A stretch of DNA of 64,000 bases. Source: Xylophilus sp042867185. Its GTDB lineage: Bacteria > Pseudomonadota > Gammaproteobacteria > Burkholderiales > Burkholderiaceae_C. The notes under the pieces are model-generated. The model worked only from the letters and a program-made list of their open reading frames with translations. It was not told the origin of the DNA and ran no database searches. Positions within the stretch are counted from its first letter, which is position 1, and every line of letters begins with the position of its first letter. The translations under genes and the position numbers were made by a program. Positions 51,869 through 59,670 of the stretch are shown piece after piece. The stretch spans positions 26,007-90,006 of the forward strand of contig JBHZQV010000021.1 in the NCBI GenBank assembly GCA_042867185.1, given 5' to 3'.

Positions 51869-53188
51869 ATGCACTTCGCCTTCATCGCCCCTCCTTTCAC
51901 CAGCCATGTCCGGGCGCTGGAAGCGCTCGCCGCGGTGCTGCTGGAGCGGGGGCACCGCGTCAGCTGGATGCACCAGGCCGACGTGGGCGGGGTGCTGCGC
52001 GACCGGCGCATCGATTTCCACGCGGTCGGCGCGGTCCGCCATCCGCCGGGCAGCCTGGAAGCCCTGGTCGCGCGCGCCGCCCGGCCGGGCGGGCCGCTCG
52101 GCCTGCGGCGGGTGATCCACGACGTGGCCGACGGCACCGACATGCTGTGCCGGGAAGCGCCGGCGCTGCTGGAGCGCCTCGGCGTCGACGCCATCGTGGC
52201 CGACCAGATGGAGGCCGCCGGCGGCCTGATGGCCGACGGCCTGGGCATTCCGTTCGTCTCGGTCGCCTGCGCGCTGCCGGTCAACCGCGACCCGCGGGTG
52301 CCGCTGCCGGTCATGCCCTGGGGCTATGCCGCCGACGAGCGCGGCGAGCACCTCAACGAAGGCAGCGCCCGTGTCTACGACTGGCTGATGACGCCGCATG
52401 CCAAGGTGATCGGCCACCATGCGGCGCGCTTCGGCCTGAAAGACCGGCACACGCTGTCGGACTGCCTCTCCACCCGCGCGCAGATCAGCCAGACGACCGC
52501 CGGATTCGAATTCCCCCGCTCCGCGCCGGAGCCGTACTTCCACCACGTCGGCCCGCTGCGCGGCGCGCGGGCCGGAGAGCCGCCGCTCGACCTGCCGCTG
52601 GACCCGTCGCGGCCCTTCGTCTTCGCCTCGCTTGGCACGCTGCAGGGCGGCCGCTACCCGCTGTTCAAGCGGATCGCCCAGGCCTGCCGGGCCGAGGGCC
52701 TGCAGCTGCTGGTGGCCCACTGCGACCGCCTGGGGCCGCGCGACGCGGCCGCGCTGCTGCGCCACGGCGCCACCGCGGTCACCGGCTTCGCGCCGCAGCG
52801 CTCGGCGCTGGACCGGGCCGACGTGGTGGTGACCCACGCCGGCCTCAACACCGCGCTCGACGCGCTGGAGGCCGGCACGCCGCAGTTGGCCCTGCCGATC
52901 GCCTTCGACCAGCCGGGCGTGGCCGCGCGCATCGTGCATGCCGGCACCGGCCTGCGGGTGCTGCCGCCGCTGGCCGGCGTCGGTGCGCTGCGGCGCACGC
53001 TGCGGCGGCTGCTGGACGAGCCGTCCTTCGCCGAGCGCAGCCGTGCCCTCGGCGACGAGATCGGCGTCTCGGGCGGTGCGGCGCAGGCGGCCGACATCAC
53101 CGAAGCCGCGCTGGCGCCCCGCACTGCGGCTTCGGCGCCCCCCGACGCCGCCGCCGTGCGCGATGCCCGGAGCCCCGCCCGTGCCTGA
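51869..53188 (+). CDS. crtX: Zeaxanthin glucosyltransferase
   Basis: A 439-residue GT1-family glycosyltransferase that adds glucose to the zeaxanthin hydroxyls. 'MHFAFIAPPFTSHVRALEALA' is the CrtX N-terminus and the nucleotide-sugar donor motif is in 'VVVTHAGLNTALDALEAGTPQLALPIAFDQPG' (about 320-352). The C-terminal 20 residues overlap crtY codons. ATG 51869 has no evident Shine-Dalgarno sequence. First gene of the rightward crtX-Y-I-B operon. Confidence 0.93.
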   Translation: MHFAFIAPPFTSHVRALEALAAVLLERGHRVSWMHQADVGGVLRDRRIDFHAVGAVRHPPGSLEALVARAARPGGPLGLRRVIHDVADGTDMLCREAPALLERLGVDAIVADQMEAAGGLMADGLGIPFVSVACALPVNRDPRVPLPVMPWGYAADERGEHLNEGSARVYDWLMTPHAKVIGHHAARFGLKDRHTLSDCLSTRAQISQTTAGFEFPRSAPEPYFHHVGPLRGARAGEPPLDLPLDPSRPFVFASLGTLQGGRYPLFKRIAQACRAEGLQLLVAHCDRLGPRDAAALLRHGATAVTGFAPQRSALDRADVVVTHAGLNTALDALEAGTPQLALPIAFDQPGVAARIVHAGTGLRVLPPLAGVGALRRTLRRLLDEPSFAERSRALGDEIGVSGGAAQAADITEAALAPRTAASAPPDAAAVRDARSPARA

Positions 53189-54434
53189 TGCGCCCGTCGC
53201 GACCGCGCTCGATGCCGACCTGATCCTGGTCGGCGGCGGCCTGGCCAACGGCCTGATCGCGCGGCGCCTGCGGCTCGCCCATCCCGACCTGCGGGTGCTG
53301 CTGCTGGAGGCCGAGCCGGCGCTCGGCGGCAACCACACCTGGTCCTTCCATTCGACCGACCTGGGCGCCGCGCAGCGGGCGTGGATGGATCCGCTGATCA
53401 CCTACCGCTGGGATGCGCACGACGTGGCCTTTCCCGGCTACCGCCGGCGCCTGCCGGGCGGCTACAACAGCGTCACCTCCGGGCGCTTCGACGCCACGCT
53501 GCGTGCCGAGCTGGGCGACGCGGTGCGCTGCGGCACCCCGGTCGATGCGGTCACGCCCACCACGGTGCGCCTGGCCGGCGGCGGCCTGCTGCGGGCCCGC
53601 GCGGTGATCGACGGCCGGGGCCATCCACCGGCCGCGCACCTGGCGCTGCGGTTCCAGAAATTCCTGGGCCAGGAGCTGCAGCTGGCGGCCCCCCACGGCC
53701 TGACCGCGCCGATGCTGATGGACGCGACCGTCGACCAGGTCGACGGCTACCGCTTCGTCTACCTGCTGCCCTTCACCGCCGACACGGTGCTGGTCGAGGA
53801 CACGGTGTATGCCGACGGCGCCACCCTGTCGCGCGACCTGCTGCGCGGCCACATCGCCGACTATGCCGCTGGACAGGGCTGGACGGTGGCGAAGGTGCTG
53901 CGCGAGGAAGAGGGCGTGCTGCCGATCGCCCTGGCGGGAGACGCCGATGCGCTCTGGCGCGGCATGGGCGGCGTGCCGCGGGCCGGGCTGGCCGCGGCGC
54001 TGTTCCACCCCACCACCGGCTATTCGCTGCCGCAGGCGGTGCGGCTGGCCGACCACCTGGCCGCATTGCCGCGCGCCGCGTTCGACGACTGCCGCACCGT
54101 GCAGGCGGCGGTGCAGGCCCATGCGCTCGGCCATTGGCGTGCGACCGGCTTCTTCCGCGTGCTCAACCGCATGCTGTTCCTGGCCGCGGCACCCGCTGCG
54201 CGGCGCAAGGTGATGGCACGTTTCTACCGCCTGCGCGGCCCGCTGATCGCACGCTTCTACGCCGGCCGATCCTCGTGGCTGGACAAGGCCCGCATCCTCA
54301 CCGGCCGCCCGCCGGTGCCGCTGGGCGCGGCCCTGCGGGCGGTGCTCTCGCCGGTTCCCGCGGCGCCCTCCGTGCCCCCTCCGCCGCCCCCCGACGGGGC
54401 GTCTCCAACTTCTCGCGTGGCACCCATCCCATGA
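53181..54434 (+). CDS. crtY: Lycopene beta-cyclase
   Basis: A roughly 417-residue CrtY-type cyclase that closes both rings of lycopene to beta-carotene. The dinucleotide motif 'DLILVGGGLANGLIARRL' (about 13-30), 'GGNHTWSFH', 'AVIDGRG' and 'FHPTTGYSLPQAVRLAD' match Pantoea CrtY closely. The GTG at 53181 has GGAG 8 bases upstream and overlaps crtX by 8 bp; an ATG at 53163 is possible. A Pro-rich tail of about 25 residues follows the conserved fold. The stop overlaps the crtI start. Confidence 0.92.
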   Translation: MPDAPVATALDADLILVGGGLANGLIARRLRLAHPDLRVLLLEAEPALGGNHTWSFHSTDLGAAQRAWMDPLITYRWDAHDVAFPGYRRRLPGGYNSVTSGRFDATLRAELGDAVRCGTPVDAVTPTTVRLAGGGLLRARAVIDGRGHPPAAHLALRFQKFLGQELQLAAPHGLTAPMLMDATVDQVDGYRFVYLLPFTADTVLVEDTVYADGATLSRDLLRGHIADYAAGQGWTVAKVLREEEGVLPIALAGDADALWRGMGGVPRAGLAAALFHPTTGYSLPQAVRLADHLAALPRAAFDDCRTVQAAVQAHALGHWRATGFFRVLNRMLFLAAAPAARRKVMARFYRLRGPLIARFYAGRSSWLDKARILTGRPPVPLGAALRAVLSPVPAAPSVPPPPPPDGASPTSRVAPIP

Positions 54435-55927
54435 CATCTTCGACAGCTTCCCCGCCCACCGCCGCGGTCATCGGCGCCGGTTTCGGTGGCCTGGCACTCG
54501 CGATGCGGCTGCAGGCCGCCGGCGTGCGCACCACCCTCTTCGAATCCCGCGACAAGCCCGGGGGCCGCGCCTACGTCTACCACGACCAGGGCTTCACCTT
54601 CGACGCGGGGCCGACGGTGATCACCGATCCGTCGGCGCTCGAAGAGCTGTTCGCGCTCACCGGCCGCCGGATGTCCGACTATGTGGAACTGCTGCCGGTC
54701 GAGCCCTTCTACCGGCTCTGCTGGGAGGACGGCACCCACCTCGACTACGCGAACGACCAGGCCGCGCTCGACGCGCAGATCCGTGCCCGGTCGCCGCGCG
54801 ACGTCGAGGGCTACCAGCGCTTCCTGGCGTACTCCCGCGCGGTGTTCGAGGAGGGCTACCGCAAGCTCGGCACCGTGCCCTTCCTGCAGTTCCGCGACAT
54901 GGTCGCCGCCGGCCCGGCGCTGGTGAAACTGCAGGCCTGGCGCAGCGTCTACAGCATCGTGTCGAAGTTCATCGAGGACGAGAAGCTGCGGCAGGTGTTC
55001 TCGTTCCATTCGCTGCTGGTCGGCGGCAACCCGTTCCAGACCAGCTCGATCTACGCGCTGATCCATGCGCTGGAGCGCGAGTGGGGCGTCTGGTTTCCGC
55101 GCGGCGGCACCGGCGCGCTGGTGCAGGGCATGGTGCGCTGCTTCGAGGACATGGGCGGCACGCTGCGCCTGTCGACGCCGGTGGAGCGCATCGAGGTCGA
55201 GGCGGGCCGGGTCACCGCGGTGGTGGCCGGCGGGCAGCGCCAGGCTTTCGACCAGGTGGCCTCCAACGCCGACGTGGTGCACACCTACGAGCGGCTGCTG
55301 GGCCACACCCCTCGGGGCGCGGCCGAGGCCCAGCGGCTGCGCGGCAAGCGCTTCAGCATGTCCCTTTTCGTGGTGCACTTCGGGCTGTCGCGGCCGCAGC
55401 CGCAACTCAAGCACCACACGGTGTGCTTCGGCGAGCGCTACCGCGAGCTGATCCACGACATCTTCCACGGCAAGGAAATCCCGGCCGATTTTTCGCTGTA
55501 CCTGCATGCGCCCTGCGCCACCGATCCGTCGCTGGCGCCGCCGGGCTGCTCCAGCCACTACGTGCTGGCGCCGGTGCCGCACCTGGGCAACGCCGACGTC
55601 GACTGGAGCGTGGAGGGCCCGCGGCTGCGCGACCGCATCTTCGACTACCTGGAGCAGCACTACATCCCCGGCCTGCGCGAGAGCCTGGTCACCTGCCGGA
55701 TGTTCACGCCCGACGACTTCCACAGCGAGCTCAACGCCCACCTGGGCTCGGCCTTCTCGCTGGAGCCGGTACTCACGCAGAGTGCCTGGTTCCGGCCGCA
55801 CAACCGCGATGCGGACATCCCCAATCTCTACATCGTCGGCGCCGGCACCCATCCGGGCGCGGGCGTCCCGGGCGTGGTGGGGTCGGCCAAGGCGACGGCG
55901 GGCCTGATGCTCGAGGCGCTTCCATGA
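54431..55927 (+). CDS. crtI: Phytoene desaturase
   Basis: A 498-residue CrtI-type FAD enzyme that introduces four double bonds to give lycopene. FAD motif 'AVIGAGFGGLALAMRLQAAG' (about 12-31), 'GGRAYVYHDQGFTFDAGPTVI' split at about 44-64, and the C-terminal signature 'YIVGAGTHPGAGVPGVVGSA' (about 470-489) are intact. The ATG overlaps the crtY stop as ATGA and its own stop overlaps crtB likewise, so translation is coupled. Confidence 0.96.
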   Translation: MTSSTASPPTAAVIGAGFGGLALAMRLQAAGVRTTLFESRDKPGGRAYVYHDQGFTFDAGPTVITDPSALEELFALTGRRMSDYVELLPVEPFYRLCWEDGTHLDYANDQAALDAQIRARSPRDVEGYQRFLAYSRAVFEEGYRKLGTVPFLQFRDMVAAGPALVKLQAWRSVYSIVSKFIEDEKLRQVFSFHSLLVGGNPFQTSSIYALIHALEREWGVWFPRGGTGALVQGMVRCFEDMGGTLRLSTPVERIEVEAGRVTAVVAGGQRQAFDQVASNADVVHTYERLLGHTPRGAAEAQRLRGKRFSMSLFVVHFGLSRPQPQLKHHTVCFGERYRELIHDIFHGKEIPADFSLYLHAPCATDPSLAPPGCSSHYVLAPVPHLGNADVDWSVEGPRLRDRIFDYLEQHYIPGLRESLVTCRMFTPDDFHSELNAHLGSAFSLEPVLTQSAWFRPHNRDADIPNLYIVGAGTHPGAGVPGVVGSAKATAGLMLEALP

Positions 55928-56877
55928 CGGCCACCCCGGCCGCCTTCGAAGACAAGGTCGTCGCCCACGGGGCCGAGGCGATCCGGGTGGGATCGCACAG
56001 CTTCGCGGCCGCCGCGCGGCTCTTCTCGCCGCCGGTGCGCGCGGGCGCGGTGATGCTCTACGCCTGGTGCCGCCACTGCGACGACGTGGTCGACGGCCAG
56101 GTGTCGGGCCACGGCCAGGTCGACGGCGCGCGCGACGACGGCGCCGCCCGCCTGGCCGAGCTGCGGGAGCGGACGCGCCGCGCCTGCGCCGGCCGGCCCG
56201 GCGACGACCCGGTGTTCCGGGGCATCGCCGAGGTCGTGCGCCGCCACGGCATCCGGCCGGTGTACCTGGAGCAGCACCTGGACGGCTTCGCGATGGACGT
56301 GGCCGGGCACCGCTACACCACGCTCGACGACACGCTGGGCTACTGCTGGCGGGTGGCCGGCGTGGTCGGGGTGATGATGTCCCAGATCATGGGCCGCAGC
56401 GAGCCGGCGGTGCTCGACCGGGCCTGCGACCTGGGCATGGCGTTCCAGCTGACCAACATCGCCCGCGACGTGGTCGAGGACGCCGCCATCGGCCGCATCT
56501 ACCTGCCCGCCGAATGGCTGGCCGCCGAGGGTCTGCCCGCCGACGCCACCCTGGCCGAGCCGCGCTACCGCGCGGCGCTGGCCCGCGTGGCCCAGCGCCT
56601 GGTCGATGCGGCCGAGCCGTACTACGACTCGGCCGCCGCGGGCCTGCCCGCACTGCCGCTGCGCTCGGCCTGGTCGATCGCCACCGCCCGCAGCGTCTAC
56701 CGCGCCATCGGCCGCAAGGTGCAGGACCGGGGTGCCGCCGCCTGGGACCGGCGCGCGTCCACCACCGGGACCGAAAAAGCGATGTGGGTGGCCGCCGCCG
56801 CCGCGCAGGCGGTGGCGTCGCGGATGCGCAGCCCGTCGTCGTCGCGCGACGCGGGGCTGTTCCGCCGGCCGGTCTAG
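55924..56877 (+). CDS. crtB: Phytoene synthase
   Basis: A 317-residue enzyme that condenses two GGPP to phytoene. Two Asp-rich motifs are present: 'YAWCRHCDDVVDG' (about 47-59) and 'NIARDVVEDAAIGRIYLP' (about 179-196), with 'GMAFQLTN' before the second. It is last of the coupled crtX-Y-I-B operon. Its stop codon TAG shares the palindrome CTAG with the stop of crtZ on the other strand. Confidence 0.96.
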   Translation: MTATPAAFEDKVVAHGAEAIRVGSHSFAAAARLFSPPVRAGAVMLYAWCRHCDDVVDGQVSGHGQVDGARDDGAARLAELRERTRRACAGRPGDDPVFRGIAEVVRRHGIRPVYLEQHLDGFAMDVAGHRYTTLDDTLGYCWRVAGVVGVMMSQIMGRSEPAVLDRACDLGMAFQLTNIARDVVEDAAIGRIYLPAEWLAAEGLPADATLAEPRYRAALARVAQRLVDAAEPYYDSAAAGLPALPLRSAWSIATARSVYRAIGRKVQDRGAAAWDRRASTTGTEKAMWVAAAAAQAVASRMRSPSSSRDAGLFRRPV

Positions 56878-57386
56878 CCGCGCAGGGGCGCGTCGGGCTT
56901 TTGCTGCTGCTGTTGCTGCGTGCGCAGCTCCTGGATGCGCAGCCGCAGCTGCTCGGGCGCCGGTGCCCACAGGAAGCCGAACGACACGCAGCCCTCCCGC
57001 CCCTGCACCGCATGGTGCAGCCGGTGCGCCTGGTAGAGCCGCTTCAGGTAGCCGCTGCGCGGCACCCAGCGCCAGGGCCAGCGCTTGTGGACCAGCCCGT
57101 CGTGCACGAAGAAGTACAGGGCGCCGTACAGCGTCATGCCGGCGCCGATCCACTGCAGCGGCCAGCGGCCCGCCGTGCCGAGGGCGATCAGCACGATCGC
57201 GAAGCCGGCGAACACCACCGCGTACAGGTCGTTCTTCTCGAACCAGCCGTGGGTTTTCTCGTGGTGCGACCGGTGCCAGCCCCAGCCCCAGCCGTGCATC
57301 ACCCACCGGTGCGCCGCCCAGGCGAAGACTTCCATGCCGACGACGGTGGCGAGGACGATGCCGATCGACACCAGGGTGGTGCGCAT
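56874..57386 (-). CDS. crtZ: Beta-carotene hydroxylase
   Basis: A 170-residue membrane di-iron hydroxylase that converts beta-carotene to zeaxanthin. The His clusters are 'HRWVMHG' (about 26-32), 'HRSHHEKTHG' (about 38-47), 'HDGLVHKR' (about 95-102) and 'HRLHHA' (about 121-126), with membrane helices at 5-25, 55-75 and 78-95. The C-terminus has an unusual poly-Gln stretch. It converges on crtB, as in Pantoea. Confidence 0.94.
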   Translation of the reverse strand: MRTTLVSIGIVLATVVGMEVFAWAAHRWVMHGWGWGWHRSHHEKTHGWFEKNDLYAVVFAGFAIVLIALGTAGRWPLQWIGAGMTLYGALYFFVHDGLVHKRWPWRWVPRSGYLKRLYQAHRLHHAVQGREGCVSFGFLWAPAPEQLRLRIQELRTQQQQQQKPDAPLRG

Positions 57387-57523
57387 GGAGACTCCAGTGG
57401 AAAGCGGGCGGGGGTGGGCCGGACGGGCGGGTAGCCCGCCGAGTATGCCGCCGCGCCGGCCGTCCCCGTGCCGGCCCCGCCGCCGCCCGCACCGGCATCG
57501 CGGTTTCCAGCGCGCCGCACTGC

Positions 57524-57529
57524 GATAAT
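57524..57529 (+). promoter_or_regulatory. Extended -10 of rnpB
   Basis: TGC-GATAAT fits an extended -10 element and ends 6 bases before the predicted 5-prime end of RNase P RNA. The -35 (57501-57506) is weak, as an extended -10 allows. Confidence 0.55.
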
Positions 57530-57535
57530 CCGCGG

Positions 57536-57983
57536 GTGAAGTCCGCCGGACCGCCGCTGGTGCATGTCTCGAAAGAGCGCACTGGAGGAACGTCCGGACT
57601 GCACAGGACAGCGCAGGAGCTAACGGCTCTCCACCGCGAGGTGAGGATCAGAGCAACAGAGACGAGTCCGAGAGGGATGCAGGCCACCGAAGGTGTTCTG
57701 TGGGTGCCGGCGAAAGCCGGCAGTCGGCTGGCGCAAGCCAGTCGGCCCGGGCGCAAGCCCGGAGCCCACAGCCACCCCGAGCGGGCTGCGCCCGCTCGGG
57801 GTGAAACGGGCAATCTCTGCGCGCAGCAACACCAAGTAGGCCAGCGTCGATGTGGTTCCGCAGAGCTGGCGGGTAGGTGGCATCGAGCCGGGTGGGCGAC
57901 CCCCGGCCCAGAGTAATGGCGGTCACGCCGGGCAAGCGCAAGTGCGCCCGGTGCACAGAATCCGGCTTACAGGCGGACTTCAC
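57536..57983 (+). ncRNA. rnpB: RNase P RNA (bacterial class A)
   Basis: The catalytic RNA of RNase P, which trims tRNA 5-prime leaders. P1 is formed by GTGAAGTCCGCC at the start and GGCGGACTTCAC at the end. Conserved cores are recognisable: GAGGAACGTCCGGACTGC, CAGAGCAACAGAGA, GGGCAATCTC with AGCAACACCAAGTAGG, and AGAATCCGGCTTACAGG. At about 448 bases it is clearly longer than the 377 of E. coli; the extra length is four stable hairpins between about 57700 and 57805 in the P12-P14 part of the molecule. A T-rich tract follows. No protein gene overlaps it convincingly. Confidence 0.93.
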
Positions 57984-58038
57984 ACTTTTTCTTTTTGGTC
58001 CTGCGCACGCCCATCGTGCGCAGGACACCACCGCCAGC

Positions 58039-58167
58039 GCTCCCCCCACAGCGGCTGGCAGTCGCCACTGTGTTTTCCCCCCTCAAGGGAACCCGCGGAA
58101 CCGGCTCCGCCGGGCCGCCGGGTTCGCCCCCTGAGGGGGAGGCGCCGCAGGCGCATCGGGGGGGAGC
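58039..58167. repeat. Large nested inverted repeat between rnpB and the RsuA-type gene
   Basis: Outer arms GCTCCCCCC (58039-58047) and GGGGGGAGC (58159-58167) enclose a second hairpin, CCCCTCAAGGGAACCCG pairing with CGGGTTC and CTGAGGGGG (58077-58139), with a smaller GCGCC hairpin (58142-58154). It ends at the stop codon of the pseudouridine-synthase-like gene. Elements of this form are frequent between convergent genes in Comamonadaceae; it may serve as a two-way terminator. Confidence 0.65.
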
Positions 58168-58913
58168 TAAAACCTTTCATAAGGCATCAGGTACCGCCAC
58201 TGCCCCGGCTCCAGCCCCGAGAGCGCCATGCGGCCGACACGGATGCGCTTCATCGCCCGCACCTTCAGCCGCACCGTCTCGCACATCTGCGCCGCCTGGC
58301 CGGGCCAGTGGCCCTTCATCGCGAAGCGCAGGCCGGTCGTGCCCTCGCCGCTGCGGCTGATGCTGACCTTGGCGGGCAGCATGGCGCGGCCATCCACCAC
58401 CGGCGCGCGGTTGAGCCACTCCAGCGCTTCGGGCGAGACCTCGCCGCCCACCTCGACGATCAGCTCGTGCTCGACGAAAGCGGCTTCCTCCAGCAGCTTG
58501 CGCTGGATGCGCGGGTCCTGGGTGAACACGATCAGGCCCGACGCGGCCGTCTCCAGCGGCGTCACGCAGACCTGCTGCGCGAAGTGCCGGTGCAGGCCGC
58601 GCTCGGTCGACCGGTCCTGCGCCGAGCGGTTGATCGGCTGCAGCAGCTGCAGCGCCGGGCCCTCGCGGCCGGGCTGGGCGCCGGCCTCGAAGCCGATCGG
58701 CTTGTGCATCAGCATCGTCACCGGCAGCGACGGGCCGGGCCGGGCCTTCGGGTCCACCGCGACCTGCTGCGCCGGGTGCACCCGCTCCTGGGGCACGTCG
58801 ACCATCACGCCGTCCACCGTCACCCATCCGCCCTCGATCAGCTGCTCGGCCTCGCGGCGCGAGCAGCCGCGCTGGGCGGCCAGGTGTTTGGCGAGGCGGA
58901 GGGTTTCGGTCAT
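58167..58913 (-). CDS. RsuA-family pseudouridine synthase-like protein with altered active site
   Basis: A 248-residue protein with an N-terminal S4 RNA-binding domain ('LAKHLAAQRGCSRREAEQLIEGGWVTVDG' region, about 5-35) and an RsuA/RluB/RluF-type catalytic fold. In active enzymes the motif is RLDxxTxGL with catalytic Asp; here it reads 'PLETAASGL' (about 128-136), so Asp is Glu and Arg is Pro. The conserved Q-x-x-R-M motif near the C-terminus also departs ('GQAAQMCE'). Fold and 'RVGRMALSGLEPGQWRYL' are otherwise kept. Catalysis is doubtful; RNA binding is likely. ATG 58913. Confidence 0.85.
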   Translation of the reverse strand: MTETLRLAKHLAAQRGCSRREAEQLIEGGWVTVDGVMVDVPQERVHPAQQVAVDPKARPGPSLPVTMLMHKPIGFEAGAQPGREGPALQLLQPINRSAQDRSTERGLHRHFAQQVCVTPLETAASGLIVFTQDPRIQRKLLEEAAFVEHELIVEVGGEVSPEALEWLNRAPVVDGRAMLPAKVSISRSGEGTTGLRFAMKGHWPGQAAQMCETVRLKVRAMKRIRVGRMALSGLEPGQWRYLMPYERF

Positions 58914-58985
58914 GGTGGGTACGGCTGCGGGAAGCGACAGGCAAAAGGGCCAGTGTAGGCGCGGCGCCGGCAACCTCTGTCTGCT

Positions 58986-59026
58986 GCTATCGTTTATATA
59001 GCTGGTAGCCGGCGCTGTAGGCCGGC
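58986..59026 (+). repeat. 41-bp bipartite palindromic element, copy E
   Basis: GCTAT-N7-ATAGC, five bases TGGTA, GCCGGC-N7-GCCGGC. Perfect arms in both hairpins. Between the RsuA-type gene and the cytochrome c gene. It shares 4 of 5 linker bases with copy B. Confidence 0.8.
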
Positions 59027-59156
59027 TGGAGGCTTGTTTCAACCGACAGCATCGACCGGGACGCGCTCAGGGACCAGAGAAAAGCGTTCCGCTGAGCCCG
59101 GCGCGGGCGGCCCCCCGCCCAAGTCGGCAAGGCCCCGGCCGACCTTCCCGAAGCCG

Positions 59157-59501
59157 TCAGCGCGCCGGCTGACCCAGCACCCACTCCGCCAGCACCCGCG
59201 CCTCCGCCTCGCTCACCTGCGCCTGCCGCGGCATCACGACGCGGCCCCACTGCCCGACGCTGCCGGTCCGGATGCGGCCGGCCAGGCGGGCCGCAGCGGC
59301 GGGGTCCTGCCGGTAGCGCTCGGCGATCTGGGCGAAGCCGGGGCCGACCTGCCGGTGCACGATGCCGTGGCAGGTCATGCACCCCCGGTCCCGGGCCAGT
59401 GCCACCGCCGATGCAGCTGTCGGCGTCTGCGCGACCGCCGCCCCGGTGCCGGCAAGGATCGAAACAGCGACCACCCATGCCGAAGAAAAATAAAAGCGCA
59501 T
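59157..59501 (-). CDS. Small periplasmic cytochrome c
   Basis: A 114-residue monohaem c-type cytochrome. Signal peptide 1-24 ('AAVAQ'), haem site 'CMTCHG' (about 41-46) and axial Met in 'RVVMPRQ' (about 88). The pattern resembles cytochrome c551/c552 electron carriers. It follows an SDR gene on the same strand, separated by a large hairpin. The partner oxidase or dehydrogenase is unknown. Confidence 0.9.
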   Translation of the reverse strand: MRFYFSSAWVVAVSILAGTGAAVAQTPTAASAVALARDRGCMTCHGIVHRQVGPGFAQIAERYRQDPAAAARLAGRIRTGSVGQWGRVVMPRQAQVSEAEARVLAEWVLGQPAR

Positions 59502-59544
59502 CGGCCCATTCTGCGCGTCGGTATCCGCCTGCTCCTACACACCG

Positions 59545-59670
59545 CCGAAGGTGTGAAAGAAGCGTAGCGAGCAGCCCCGAGTGTGCGCCGAGGACCGGAG
59601 CCGTACTCCCGTACGGTGAGGACCGCAGGCGCGCAATCGGGGCGCGCAGTAGCTTATTTCACACCTTCGG
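59545..59670. repeat. 126-bp near-perfect long hairpin
   Basis: CCGAAGGTGTGAAA (59545-59558) and TTTCACACCTTCGG (59657-59670) are perfect 14-bp arms. Pairing continues inward through AAGC/GCTT, GCCCCGA/TCGGGGC, TGTGCGCC/GGCGCGCA and a terminal CCGTAC-tccc-GTACGG stem. The outer arm ends at the SDR stop codon, so an SDR transcript would end in this structure, and it forms the leader region of the cytochrome c gene. Confidence 0.75.
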
